In this document: positions 1 to 6,789 of the stretch, piece by piece | Layout: each line of letters starts with the position of its first letter | Position numbering within the stretch: position 1 is the first letter of the stretch | Origin: Treponema sp. | Lineage (GTDB): Bacteria; Spirochaetota; Spirochaetia; Treponematales; Breznakiellaceae | DNA: 10,587 nt | Direction of reading: 5' to 3' | NCBI GenBank assembly: GCA_031278025.1 | Contig: JAITLF010000047.1 | Location: 1-10,587, forward strand | Made by a program: the position numbers and the translations under genes | The notes under the pieces: model-generated | Databases searched by the model: none | Seen by the model: only the letters and a program-made list of their open reading frames with translations | Told to the model about the DNA's origin: nothing

Positions 1-2473
1 TGTCCCCTTCAACCTCAGGATTCACGCCCCCGAAATAAATACGAACCCAGCTCTGCCGCTCGATGCCCTTTTTTATCCGCACCACCTGTTTGCCCTCAGG
101 GAAATCCGGAAAGGTATCCCGCGCTTCGGCGATCTCCCCGGCGGGAAGGGAGGCCAGATACACGGCGCTGAGCCGCTTTACTTCATCAACCGTAATACTG
201 CCGGTAAAGACGAAGGTAAAATTCCCGGCCCCGCCGTAGAAGCGCCGGTAAAACTGCCGTGCCTCGGCGCTATTAAGGGCTCCGGCAAAAGAACCGGAAG
301 CTTCGTTAAGACGGACAGAGCCGGGGTAAAGGATTTTCAATAGTTCCGTGATAAAATAGTTTTGCGGATACTTCTGGTTAGCCTCGATTTTTGAGCTAAT
401 ATTTCCCGTTACCCGTTTCCATGCGGCTTCCGTAAAATCAGGGGAAGTAAAATATAAATTGACAAGCTGAAAGAGGCTTTCCATATCCCTGGCCGCGGCG
501 GAACCGGATAAACCGGCGTAGGTTTCGTTTAGTTTCGGCCCGACCGTCACATTTTTACCCGCCAGTTTTTTCGTAACCTGGGTCTGCCGGAACCCGTTTA
601 AGCCGGAGGCGCCCGCGTATTCGGCGGCAATTGACGCTGAGGGGTATTCGTCATCTGAAACAAGGGAAAGCCCGCCCCGGCTAAGGGCATTAAACACAAA
701 AAAGTCATCTTTAAAATCGGTGGGGCAAACAACGACCTTTGCGCCGTTTGACAAGGTGAATTCGGTGATTGCCGGTGGAACACCGGCCTGCGTTCCGCCA
801 CTTCCGTCGGACAGAACGCGCTCCGCAGTTATTGAGCCGGGAGACCCCGCCAATTCAGGCGGGAAGAGCGGCCGGTCGTCCAGGTCGTCGTTGTAGACCC
901 CAAGGGAAGGATTGCGGTAGCGTTTCCACATCCGGCTGATAGCCCACTTTGAAGGAACTCCCGCATCCGGCGGCGCGATGGTCAGAAGCCGGGAGCCACG
1001 CCCGTCAAAATACCATTGAATGACCGTGTTTACCTCATCCGTTGTAAGGGCGTTGATGGTTTCCAGGGCCAGCTGATATTCCGCATCCGCCGAGAGGAGG
1101 GGCGTTTCGTTCAGCACGCTTTCCACCAGGCGGTACGCAATGTCCGGTGACCTGGCTTTTTTCTTGTTCTGCCAAGTATCCAAAGCGTTGGAACGCAGGT
1201 TCGCCTTTTGCCGCTCCAACTCGGTTTCGGTGATACCGTACTCCACAAAACGGTCAATCTCGTCAATGACGGCCTTGAAAGCGTCATCGAAAACCCCCTG
1301 CCTGGGGTTGAACCAGATCGCGCCGGCATTCATGGAACGCAGCAGATCTATCGTGAGGGCCTGGCCGCCAAGGAAAAGATCGCCGTCCTGGACTTGTTCT
1401 TTGAGGCGGGCCGATAAGGCGTTTACAGCGACAGCGCCCGCCGTGAACAGCCGCTGATCCTCACGGGTCTTCACCCGTACTGCGGGAAACAGGCTGCCGA
1501 TGAAAACCTGGGTATAGGGCGCTTCAGGATCGGACAAGCGGAGGCTGAGTTTTATCTTGGGAACGGACACGGGATACGAGGGGAATGCCGGGGAAGCGCC
1601 AGGGCGTCCCCTTGGTTTTTCACTTGCCGGGATAGACGACAGCCGTCCTTTTACCGCCTGTTCAAGCAGGGCGCCGTTGGCATCGCCCACGATAATCAGG
1701 GTCATCAATTCCGGGCGGTACCATTTTTTATAAAAGTTGACGATCCGATCCCTTGGCGCGTTCCGGATGATATCCGGTTTACCGATGGGCATACGGGCGG
1801 CGTACCGGGAAAAGGGAAAGAGGAAGGGCAGCAGCGCGTCCCCGGCCCGGCCGTTAACACCCCGGCCCAGACGCCATTCCTCAAGCACCACTCCCCGCTC
1901 TTTTTCCAGTTCGGCCTCGTCAAAGGTAAGCCCCGAGGCCCAGTCGGAAATAACGGTGAGGCTTGTACCCAGGGCTTCGGGATTATCCGCGGGGATCTCC
2001 AGGCGGTATACCGTTTCATCGAATGACGTATACGCGTTTACCTCAGGCCCGAAGGCCATGCCCAGAGTTTCAAAATAATCAACCAGTTGGTTTTCCGAAA
2101 AATGGGCGCTTCCGTTAAAGGCCATGTGTTCTACCAGGTGGGCGATACCCCGCTCGTTATAGGCTTCCAAAACGGATCCCGCTTTTACTACCAGTCTGAG
2201 GAAGATGCGGTTTTCGGGATAACTATTCTGTAAAATACGGTATGAAAATCCGTTTTCAAGGACGCCGGAAATGACGGCGGGGTCGCCTTCCAGCAATTCA
2301 CCGGGAGCGGAACCTGTATTGTCCGTGGTCGCACAACCGGCCAAAACAAGACAGAGCAAAAAAACAGAAAACAAATTATATGGCCGCTTGCGGAAAGCGA
2401 AACTGATAGCGAAGGAATCACCGAACCGGAAAAAAATCAACTTGTTTAATAACATCCTAAACCAGCCTGTCAT
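1..2473 (-). CDS. M16 family zinc peptidase, PqqL-like lipoprotein (C-terminus off the left edge)
   Basis: I translated this by hand from the ATG at 2473; the frame stays open for 824 codons to the window edge. The N-terminus has a long basic region, a hydrophobic stretch and a lipobox (LVLAGC, Cys47), so it is probably an exported lipoprotein. The first M16 domain holds the inverted zinc motif HLVEH (His112, Glu115, His116). The family signature NAYTSFDETVYRLEIP follows at about 146-161. The KERGVVLEEW stretch (about 191-200) should supply the third zinc ligand, Glu190 or Glu192. A second, catalytically inactive-type M16 half begins near residue 560. This is the double-domain plan of PqqL-like proteins of roughly 900 residues, so little is missing. 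The family degrades peptides, usually in the periplasm; the substrate here is unknown. No strong ribosome binding site precedes either ATG. The second, at 2455 (MLLNK), is an alternative start and keeps the whole signal peptide. It appears monocistronic. Confidence 0.9.
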   Translation of the reverse strand, partial: MTGWFRMLLNKLIFFRFGDSFAISFAFRKRPYNLFSVFLLCLVLAGCATTDNTGSAPGELLEGDPAVISGVLENGFSYRILQNSYPENRIFLRLVVKAGSVLEAYNERGIAHLVEHMAFNGSAHFSENQLVDYFETLGMAFGPEVNAYTSFDETVYRLEIPADNPEALGTSLTVISDWASGLTFDEAELEKERGVVLEEWRLGRGVNGRAGDALLPFLFPFSRYAARMPIGKPDIIRNAPRDRIVNFYKKWYRPELMTLIIVGDANGALLEQAVKGRLSSIPASEKPRGRPGASPAFPSYPVSVPKIKLSLRLSDPEAPYTQVFIGSLFPAVRVKTREDQRLFTAGAVAVNALSARLKEQVQDGDLFLGGQALTIDLLRSMNAGAIWFNPRQGVFDDAFKAVIDEIDRFVEYGITETELERQKANLRSNALDTWQNKKKARSPDIAYRLVESVLNETPLLSADAEYQLALETINALTTDEVNTVIQWYFDGRGSRLLTIAPPDAGVPSKWAISRMWKRYRNPSLGVYNDDLDDRPLFPPELAGSPGSITAERVLSDGSGGTQAGVPPAITEFTLSNGAKVVVCPTDFKDDFFVFNALSRGGLSLVSDDEYPSASIAAEYAGASGLNGFRQTQVTKKLAGKNVTVGPKLNETYAGLSGSAAARDMESLFQLVNLYFTSPDFTEAAWKRVTGNISSKIEANQKYPQNYFITELLKILYPGSVRLNEASGSFAGALNSAEARQFYRRFYGGAGNFTFVFTGSITVDEVKRLSAVYLASLPAGEIAEARDTFPDFPEGKQVVRIKKGIERQSWVRIYFGGVNPEVEGD

Positions 2474-2475
2474 AA

Positions 2476-2508
2476 TTTATACCACGAATCAAAGCAAAGC
2501 AATGTCAA
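2476..2508 (-). promoter_or_regulatory. Putative promoter of the M16 peptidase gene
   Basis: On the minus strand a perfect TTGACA (2508-2503) is followed by TATAAA (2481-2476), preceded by an extended TG motif (TGGTATAAA). The spacer to TATAAA is long, at 21 bp. An 18-bp spacer would put the -10 at TGGTAT, a poorer match. Either way the -10 lies within about 5 bases of the ATG at 2473. The transcript therefore starts at or just inside that ATG, or the real start is the ATG at 2455. Confidence 0.45.
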
Positions 2509-2613
2509 TAAGTTAAGGCATCCGGTCAGCAATTTGATTATGGTCAGCTTTTAGCGTGAATATCTGGACGAAATCAGGGAAGGGGAACTGGATAGCCGGG
2601 CGCACGACTGAGG

Positions 2614-2638
2614 GCAAAGGGCCGAGCCGGCCCTTTGC
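2614..2638 (-). terminator. Perfect 11-bp inverted repeat downstream of trpR
   Basis: The arms GCAAAGGGCCG (2614-2624) and CGGCCCTTTGC (2628-2638) are perfectly complementary around an AGC loop. The hairpin sits 12 bases beyond the trpR stop codon. There is no T-run on either strand, so it is a weak or Rho-assisted terminator, or an mRNA 3'-end stabiliser, rather than a textbook intrinsic terminator. Confidence 0.5.
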
Positions 2639-2649
2639 GCGGCCGGCGT

Positions 2650-2952
2650 TTATGACTGCCCGGCATCCAGGATTTCCAGCCCTCTCCGGAAGGCCGAACC
2701 GGGCTTCTTGAGTTCCCGGCTTCCCCGGGTGATCTTGCAGAGGGAGATCGCCAGATCCCTGGCTATCTCCCGCTGGGGGATCTTTTTATCCAGCGCCTTG
2801 ACCAGTGCCCAGCGGGCGGCAATGTCGGCGGTTTCCGCCGGGGTGAGGAGGCAGTGCAGGAATGATTCGATAAGAACGCTGTCGCCGATTTTTGCCAGAA
2901 CGCGGGAAAGTTCGGTAAGGTTTTCGTTTACCCGGGGATCGTCAAGCTTCAT
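2650..2952 (-). CDS. trpR: Trp operon repressor (TrpR family)
   Basis: This 100-residue protein aligns by eye with Escherichia coli TrpR over helices B to F. The LLTPAE segment matches LMLTPDE, the recognition region IPQREIARDLAISLCKITRGS matches [21 protein letters not shown], and a C-terminal helix follows. The corepressor-contacting residues of E. coli TrpR (Thr44, Arg54, Arg84) have equivalents at Thr37, Arg47 and Arg76, with one residue fewer in the turn before the DNA-binding helices. The protein should therefore be a tryptophan-activated dimeric DNA-binding repressor. The related YerC/YecD family is the main alternative, but the ITRGS motif favours TrpR. No trp genes are in the window, so its targets lie elsewhere. 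There is no Shine-Dalgarno; a TATAGT box ends 6 bases before the ATG, compatible with a leaderless mRNA and with an operator at that site. Confidence 0.88.
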   Translation of the reverse strand: MKLDDPRVNENLTELSRVLAKIGDSVLIESFLHCLLTPAETADIAARWALVKALDKKIPQREIARDLAISLCKITRGSRELKKPGSAFRRGLEILDAGQS

Positions 2953-2966
2953 GGTTTAACTATAGC
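2953..2966 (-). promoter_or_regulatory. Candidate -10 box and TrpR half-operator before trpR
   Basis: The minus strand reads GCTATAGTTAAACC directly before the trpR ATG. TATAGT is a plausible -10. It overlaps TAGTTAA, which matches one half and the centre of the E. coli TrpR operator consensus CTAGTTAACTAG. The other half does not match. In E. coli, trpR is autoregulated through an operator overlapping its promoter, so the position makes sense. No convincing -35 was found. Confidence 0.3.
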
Positions 2967-3125
2967 TTTTTTTCGCAACCTTTCACACCCTTGCGCGAAG
3001 AGCTGATGACGAAGGGGACAATGCCGTGGCCCGGCGGTGGATATGCGCTTTTTGCCGGAGACAAGCGGCGCGATATTAGTACAACCCATCGCGAATCTTT
3101 ATGCCGCGTATAGTAATGGCGGCCC

Positions 3126-3776
3126 CTAAAGCATCTCCAGAAGCTCCTCCGGCTTCCCGATGATCCGGGCGGCCCCGGCCTTTTCCAGGGTTTCCCGGGG
3201 GCGGAAACCCCAGCTTACCCCCAGGGGAAAGCAGCCGGTGTTGACGGCGGTTTCCATGTCGATCTCCGAGTCCCCCATCAGAATCGTTTCCCTGGGGGTA
3301 CAGTCAAGCTTTACCAGTACCTCCCAGGCTCCCGCGGGATCGGGCTTGCGGGGAAGGCCGGGGCTTTCCCCCTGCACCAGATCGAAGGAGCCCCGGGGGA
3401 AGGATCCCGCTACCACCAGTTGGGACACCAGATCGGGTTTGTTACTGAGAACGGCGGTACGCATTTTGCGGCGGTGGAGTTCCGCGGCGAGATCCGCCAT
3501 GCCGGGATAAGGCCGGGAATAAACCAGAGGCTTTTCCGCGTAGAATCGCTGCGCTTCTTCGGCAACCAGGGAGGCGGTTTCCTCACTTCTGTCTCCTTGA
3601 GGCAGCGCGTTGAAGGCGAGACGCCTGATGCCCCAGCCGACAATTTTTTTGTAGGCTTCAAGCGGCAGCGGGGGAAAACCCCGGCCCTCAAGGGCGCGAT
3701 TCATGGAAGCGGCTATATCACCAAGGGTATCTACCAGGGTACCATCCAGGTCGAAGATTACACAACGGTATTTCAT
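3126..3776 (-). CDS. gph: HAD-superfamily phosphatase, probable phosphoglycolate phosphatase
   Basis: The 216-residue protein begins MKYRCVIFDLDGTLVDT. It has the four HAD motifs: the nucleophile and acid Asp9 and Asp11 (DLDGT), Ser111 (VLSNKPD), Lys144 (RKPDP), and Asp169/Asp173 (MGDSEIDM). The residues between motifs I and II form the alpha-helical cap of the Gph/PGMB subgroup. Length and motif spacing fit phosphoglycolate phosphatase (salvage of 2-phosphoglycolate from DNA repair), although HAD specificity cannot be read from motifs alone. An upstream ATG would add 42 residues encoded by AT-rich DNA with no resemblance to the family, so I start at 3776, where the family normally begins. 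There is no Shine-Dalgarno; a CATAAT box ends 6 bases before this ATG, suggesting a leaderless transcript. Confidence 0.85.
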   Translation of the reverse strand: MKYRCVIFDLDGTLVDTLGDIAASMNRALEGRGFPPLPLEAYKKIVGWGIRRLAFNALPQGDRSEETASLVAEEAQRFYAEKPLVYSRPYPGMADLAAELHRRKMRTAVLSNKPDLVSQLVVAGSFPRGSFDLVQGESPGLPRKPDPAGAWEVLVKLDCTPRETILMGDSEIDMETAVNTGCFPLGVSWGFRPRETLEKAGAARIIGKPEELLEML

Positions 3777-4061
3777 TAGTTTATTATGATAAATTCCGTT
3801 GGAACATACTACCATGCCTTGCAAAAAAATAAAGGATTTTCTTTCCTCCCTATAACATTCTTTAAAATGGAACAAAAAATATTTAAAAAAACAGACCCTC
3901 ATTTAAAAATTAAATATTTGTTCCCCTTCGACCGGCGCGTTCTTTAGCCGGAGCGCACCGGGAGATTGTATAGTTTTTAAGCTGGTAAGTAGAATCTGTC
4001 TGTAACGGGGAGTTATAGACAGAATTCTTTTAAGATATACTTGACAGCTTGCTGTGCTTCA
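3777..4061. other. AT-rich intergenic region upstream of gph, no gene recognised
   Basis: The part at 3777-3925 is much richer in A and T than its surroundings. It holds runs of A and T and, on the minus strand, a ribosome-binding-site-like GGGAGG around 3847-3852 with no well-placed start codon after it. The part at 3925-4060 contains an imperfect hairpin, annotated separately. No coding frame has recognisable content on either strand. The composition is that of a promoter region plus decayed DNA at the border of the remnant zone to the right. Confidence 0.5.
3991..4031 (+). repeat. Imperfect inverted repeat followed by a T-rich run
   Basis: AGAATCTGTCTGTAAC (3991-4006) pairs with GTTATAGACAGAATTCT (4012-4027) around a GGGGA loop. 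The stem has one G-T pair and a one-base bulge. On the plus strand it is followed by TTTT, so it could be a weak terminator. No gene reads into it in either direction, so its purpose is unclear. Confidence 0.4.
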
Positions 4062-4100
4062 AAAAAGCCGCTGGTTTTGATACAAAATCAGCGGCTTTTT
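4061..4100. terminator. Strong bidirectional intrinsic terminator
   Basis: AAAAAGCCGCTG (4062-4073) pairs perfectly with CAGCGGCTTTTT (4089-4100). The stem continues through a G-T pair and TTTT/AAAA almost to the loop. Read on the plus strand it ends in T5, and on the minus strand in T6. The only reading frame pointing at it is the minus-strand oxidoreductase remnant ending at 4257, so it may be the surviving terminator of that lost gene. Confidence 0.8.
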
Positions 4101-4256
4101 GCCGTTCCCCCTCTCTCGGTGCCGGTAAAGGATCGGCGCTTCCGCCCCCGGGCTTTCCCGCTTGATTTTCAAGGAAGTCGCGGACCTGCAGTCCGGGTCC
4201 ATAAGGTGCTACATTACGGACAGGCTCTAATGGGACAAGCCTTGCGCCGCAAACTC

Positions 4257-4462
4257 TTAGGGTATCCGGGCGGCCAGAATAGCCTCGCAGAGTTCCATGG
4301 TGGCGCAGTCTTCGGCGGTCCGTTCCGGGTCGCCTTTATCGCCCTGATTCATAATCCTGTCCAGAAAATGCCTGCCTTCCCCCCTGAATCCGTAGTAATC
4401 TTCAAACTTGTCGCTTCCGGCAAGGGCCTGACCGTCAAATTCGGTTATATCCACCCTTAACG
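4257..4462 (-). pseudogene. C-terminal remnant of a probable Gfo/Idh/MocA-family oxidoreductase
   Basis: The minus-strand frame ending at the stop at 4257 encodes about 68 residues that read like a true protein C-terminus. It includes DKFEDYYGFRGEGRHFLDRI, then PERTAEDCATMELCEAILAA. This resembles the tail of Gfo/Idh/MocA dehydrogenases, where a HF(I/L)D helix is followed by TAEDALxxLELxEAI. No nucleotide-binding domain is present. To the right the frame continues only through DNA that codes for an IS256 fragment on the other strand. The ATG at 4583 is therefore not the native start, and the gene is a truncated leftover. The family assignment is by eye. Confidence 0.55.
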
Positions 4463-4463
4463 T

Positions 4464-4556
4464 GTTCCCCTGTTCAACGACCAGATCATTTCGATGTATG
4501 CCTTTGGGATGACCGACCGGGACATCAAAGCCCGCCTTGAAAAAATCTATGGATAG
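4464..4556 (+). mobile_element. Internal fragment of an IS256 (mutator)-family transposase
   Basis: The plus strand, from about 4464 to the TAG at 4554-4556, encodes VPLFNDQIISMYAFGMTD followed by RDIKARLEKIYG. This is the conserved IS256/mutator segment (F-D/N-D-K-I-x-x-M/L-Y-A-x-G-M-T-x-R-D-I-x-x-H/R-L-E-x-I-Y) that normally precedes the first catalytic Asp. Only about 30 codons remain, with a stop in frame upstream and the join to an IS630 scrap downstream. It cannot be functional. Confidence 0.8.
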
Positions 4557-4684
4557 AGCAGATGAGAGAAGAGACGGCGGCATGGAAGCTGAGACGCAAT
4601 AAGGAAGCCTGTAAAATCAACTGGCGATTTACCACTGCTAATGCCCGTATCAAACCCAAGCGGCTATACCCACATTTTGAATGA
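4549..4684 (+). mobile_element. C-terminal fragment of an IS630-family transposase
   Basis: In a different plus-strand frame from the IS256 scrap, codons from 4550 to the TGA at 4682-4684 encode WIEQMREETAAWKLRRNK, then EACKINWRFTTANARIKPKR and LYPHFE. An RNxxxxKIxWxFTTxxARIKLKRLYP tail is typical of the C-terminus of one group of IS630-family transposases. The DDE core is absent. It begins within a few bases of where the IS256 fragment ends, so one insertion or deletion joined the two remnants. It stops 10 bases short of the old tyrA end at 4695. Confidence 0.7.
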
Positions 4685-4694
4685 TGTCTGGATA

Positions 4695-4838
4695 CTAGCC
4701 GCTCATGGCTGCCCGGCGCTTCCGTACCGCGGCAAGGCGCTCCCGCAGTTCGCGTTCCGCCCCCGCCGCTATCAGCGCCTTGAGATCGTCAAGGCTCCGC
4801 TCAAACTGAGCTATCCGCCCAAGAAGCAGATCCCGGTT
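4695..4838 (-). pseudogene. tyrA: In-frame 3' continuation of tyrA beyond the TAA stop
   Basis: Immediately after the TAA at 4841-4839 the same frame stays open for 47 codons to a TAG at 4697-4695. It encodes NRDLLLGRIAQFERSLDDLK and then ALIAAGAERELRERLAAVRK. That is the amphipathic, dimerising helical tail expected right after the MWTE(L/I)F motif of prephenate dehydrogenases. Codon choice remains GC-rich at the third position, as in the main gene, so selection on it ended recently or has not ended. The full product would be about 300 residues. Confidence 0.75.
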
Positions 4839-5597
4839 TTAAATAAAAAGCTCCGTCCACATAGGGGCGTTGAGCATGGCGATCCGGGTAAGATCCTCGA
4901 AACTGCCGCCGCCAAAACGGGTAATCTCCGTATCCGCCTCGCAGTCGATAAGGGCCGCCGCGATAAGGTGGCAGAGTTGGCTGGTAAAGGCGATCTTCCG
5001 GTCGTGATCCTCCCCGTTGGTGAGGGTGATCCTGCCGAATCCCATGCGCCGGATCAGGGTCTTGAGGTAATCAAGGTTTTCCGGCCGGTTCCGTTCCAGG
5101 GGGGTAAGGATGTAGTTCTTCCCCTGGAAGCCGCATTTCTCCGCGTTGGCAAAGCCCCCCCTCTCCGAACCCGCCATGGGGTGGCCGGGGATAAAATCCA
5201 GGTCGGGCCGCAGGTTTCTCTCCACCGCCTCCACGATCTTCCCCTTGATCCCCGCGACATCGGTGATAAGCGCGCCGGGCTTAAAATCCCCCATCCGGGC
5301 CTCCAGAAAACGCAGCAGGGTTGAAGGGTTCAGGCAGAGGAACACCAGATCGCAGCGGGGAAGCATCTCCCGGGGGGGCAAAGCCTCGTCAATCACCGAG
5401 CGGGCCAGGGCCGCGCGGAGGGTTCCCTGGTCCTTGTCGCAGGCCAGGAGCCGGCCCCCGGCTTCAGGATCCCCCACGCCGGCCCGACGCAGGGCCATGG
5501 CTACCGCGCCCCCCATGAGGCCCAGGCCCGCGATCCCCACCGTGGCGGCTTCCGCCGGTTTCAATAAGCCGGCCCCGGGAGCCTTACCCGGGCTCAC
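4839..5597 (-). CDS. tyrA: Prephenate dehydrogenase, truncated by an in-frame stop
   Basis: TyrA oxidises and decarboxylates prephenate to 4-hydroxyphenylpyruvate, the committed step to tyrosine. The N-terminal Rossmann domain has the nucleotide motif GIAGLGLMGG (21-30). The catalytic-type signature GHPMAGSERGG has its His at 139, and HDRKIAFTSQLCHLIAAAL plus GGGSFEDLTRIAMLNAPMWTELF complete the helical dimerisation domain as far as residue 252. No chorismate mutase or ACT domain is fused. The start is GTG, and its last two bases are shared with the upstream aroF TGA (GTGA). A GAGGGG stretch inside the aroF end could act as the ribosome binding site, so translation is probably coupled. A TAA at codon 253 ends the frame about 47 residues before the natural end; see the separate entry for the continuation. 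Confidence 0.92.
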   Translation of the reverse strand: MSPGKAPGAGLLKPAEAATVGIAGLGLMGGAVAMALRRAGVGDPEAGGRLLACDKDQGTLRAALARSVIDEALPPREMLPRCDLVFLCLNPSTLLRFLEARMGDFKPGALITDVAGIKGKIVEAVERNLRPDLDFIPGHPMAGSERGGFANAEKCGFQGKNYILTPLERNRPENLDYLKTLIRRMGFGRITLTNGEDHDRKIAFTSQLCHLIAAALIDCEADTEITRFGGGSFEDLTRIAMLNAPMWTELFI

Positions 5598-6619
5598 AGG
5601 GTTTTCCCCTCAATATCCGCGTATTTCCGCAGGCTGTCCATGAGGGAGGCGAAAACTTCGGGGTTAAGGGACTGCTCCCCGTCGCAGAGGGCCGCCTCGG
5701 GCTGGTTGTGTACCTCGATGATAAGCCCGTCGGCCCCGGCGGCAACGGCGGCCTTGGCCATGGCGGGCGCCATCCAGGCCAGCCCCGTGGCGTGGCTTGG
5801 GTCTACGATCACCGGGAGATGGCTCTGCCTTTTGAGGGCCGGTACGGCGGAAAGATCCAGGATATTCCGGGTGTAGGGATCGAAGGATCGTATCCCCCGC
5901 TCGCAGAGGATAAGCCGGTCGTTTCCCCCGGCCAGGATATACTCCGCCGCCATCAGGAGTTCGGTAAGGGTGCAGGCGTAGCCCCGTTTAAGCAGGATAG
6001 GCTTACGGCAGCGGCCCAGTTCCCGGAGGAGGGTAAAATTCTGCATGTTCCGGGCGCCCACCTGGATAATATCCACATCCTCAAACAGTTCTATGTGGTG
6101 AATATCCATCAGTTCGGTAACGATGGGAAGGCCGGTTTCCTTTTTCGCCGCCACCAGCAGATCCAGCCCCCGGCAGCCCAGGCCCTGGAAGCTGTAGGGG
6201 CTGGTCCGGGGCTTAAAGGCCCCTCCCCGGAGGAAAGCCGCCCCGGCCTGCTTTACCGACCGGGCCACGGAGGCGATCTGCTCCGGCGTTTCCACCGAAC
6301 AGGGGCCGGCTATAACAGCCAGACGGCCGCCCCCAATCCGCCGCTTCTCCCCGCCGGGCCCTTCCATCTCTATCAGGGTATCCTCGGGATGGAACATGCG
6401 GTTCGCCCGCTTGTAGGGTTCCTGTACCCGGAGTACCTTCTCCACCAGATGATGGGCCCTCAGGGCCTCGGCGTTTATCCCGGTAGTGTCCCCCACAAGG
6501 CCCAGGACCGTCTGGGTGATCCCCTCGGAAAGGTTGACCCTGACCCCCTGTTTCTCCAGCAGGACAATAAAATCCCGCAGCTCCTCCCCGCCCGTTCCCG
6601 GTTTAATGGCGATGATCAT
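5594..6619 (-). CDS. aroF: 3-deoxy-7-phosphoheptulonate (DAHP) synthase, type I-beta with ferredoxin-like regulatory domain
   Basis: The 341-residue enzyme condenses phosphoenolpyruvate and erythrose 4-phosphate to DAHP, the first step of the shikimate pathway. Residues 1 to about 85 (MIIAIKPGTGGEELRDFI onward) match the ferredoxin-like domain that gives Tyr/Phe feedback inhibition in the Thermotoga maritima enzyme. The TIM barrel has AGPCSVE, LRGGAFKPRTSPYSFQGLG and VDPSHATG. The metal ligands Cys107, His276, Glu302 and Asp313 keep nearly the same spacing as in T. maritima (Cys102, His272, Glu298, Asp309). A good Shine-Dalgarno (GGAGG, 8 bases before the ATG) fixes the start. It is the first structural gene after an attenuator-like leader and overlaps tyrA by 3 bases. 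Feedback inhibition by the FL domain and transcriptional attenuation would both respond to tyrosine. Confidence 0.95.
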   Translation of the reverse strand: MIIAIKPGTGGEELRDFIVLLEKQGVRVNLSEGITQTVLGLVGDTTGINAEALRAHHLVEKVLRVQEPYKRANRMFHPEDTLIEMEGPGGEKRRIGGGRLAVIAGPCSVETPEQIASVARSVKQAGAAFLRGGAFKPRTSPYSFQGLGCRGLDLLVAAKKETGLPIVTELMDIHHIELFEDVDIIQVGARNMQNFTLLRELGRCRKPILLKRGYACTLTELLMAAEYILAGGNDRLILCERGIRSFDPYTRNILDLSAVPALKRQSHLPVIVDPSHATGLAWMAPAMAKAAVAAGADGLIIEVHNQPEAALCDGEQSLNPEVFASLMDSLRKYADIEGKTL

Positions 6620-6690
6620 ACCCGGTTCCTCCGTTTCTCCTGTTTTTTGCGGGGGTGAACCATGTCCCCCCGGCCGGTTTCCGCCGGCAT

Positions 6691-6738
6691 AAAAAAAAGG
6701 GAGACCCCTGAGCGGCCAGCGCCCCCGGAGTCTCCCTT
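6691..6738 (-). terminator. Intrinsic terminator (attenuator) in the aroF-tyrA leader
   Basis: On the minus strand AAGGGAGACTCC (6738-6727) pairs with GGGGTCTCCCTT (6708-6697). The 12-position stem has a single mismatch and is followed at once by eight T residues (6698-6691). It lies 20 bases after the leader-peptide stop codon and 71 bases before the aroF start. It cannot be the terminator of any upstream structural gene on this strand, because none lies between it and the promoter at 6903-6932 except the 39-codon leader. That placement marks it as an attenuator. Confidence 0.88.
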
Positions 6739-6789
6739 GAATACAAGGTTACGGCCTATCAATCCATAGGCGCGATCTCCATGGGGCGC
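6719..6789 (-). promoter_or_regulatory. Candidate antiterminator pairing in the aroF leader RNA
   Basis: On the minus strand GCGCCCC-AT-GGAG (6789-6777), just after the Tyr codons, is complementary to CTCC-G-GGGGCGC (6730-6719). That gives 7 plus 4 base pairs around a small internal loop. The second arm covers the top of the terminator 5' arm and its loop, so the two structures exclude each other. CGCCC (6788-6784) could alternatively pair with GGGCG (6836-6832) upstream of the Tyr codons, giving a protector. This was found by eye; no energies were calculated. Confidence 0.45.

Noticed and set aside
2953..3091. 46-codon minus-strand frame ending in an ATGA overlap with trpR
   Set aside because: It has no ribosome binding site, a low-complexity basic sequence and no recognisable family; the overlap is probably chance.
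3777..3902. 42-residue N-terminal extension of the HAD phosphatase
   Set aside because: It is encoded by AT-rich DNA, is unlike the family, and the motif-I strand normally begins at the protein's start, as at 3776.
4041..4460. 139-codon plus-strand open frame
   Set aside because: It runs through a strong bidirectional terminator and antisense to the oxidoreductase remnant, and shows no family features.
5708..6658. 316-codon plus-strand open frame
   Set aside because: It lies antisense to aroF, whose metal ligands and motifs are all intact; long antisense frames are expected in GC-rich coding DNA.
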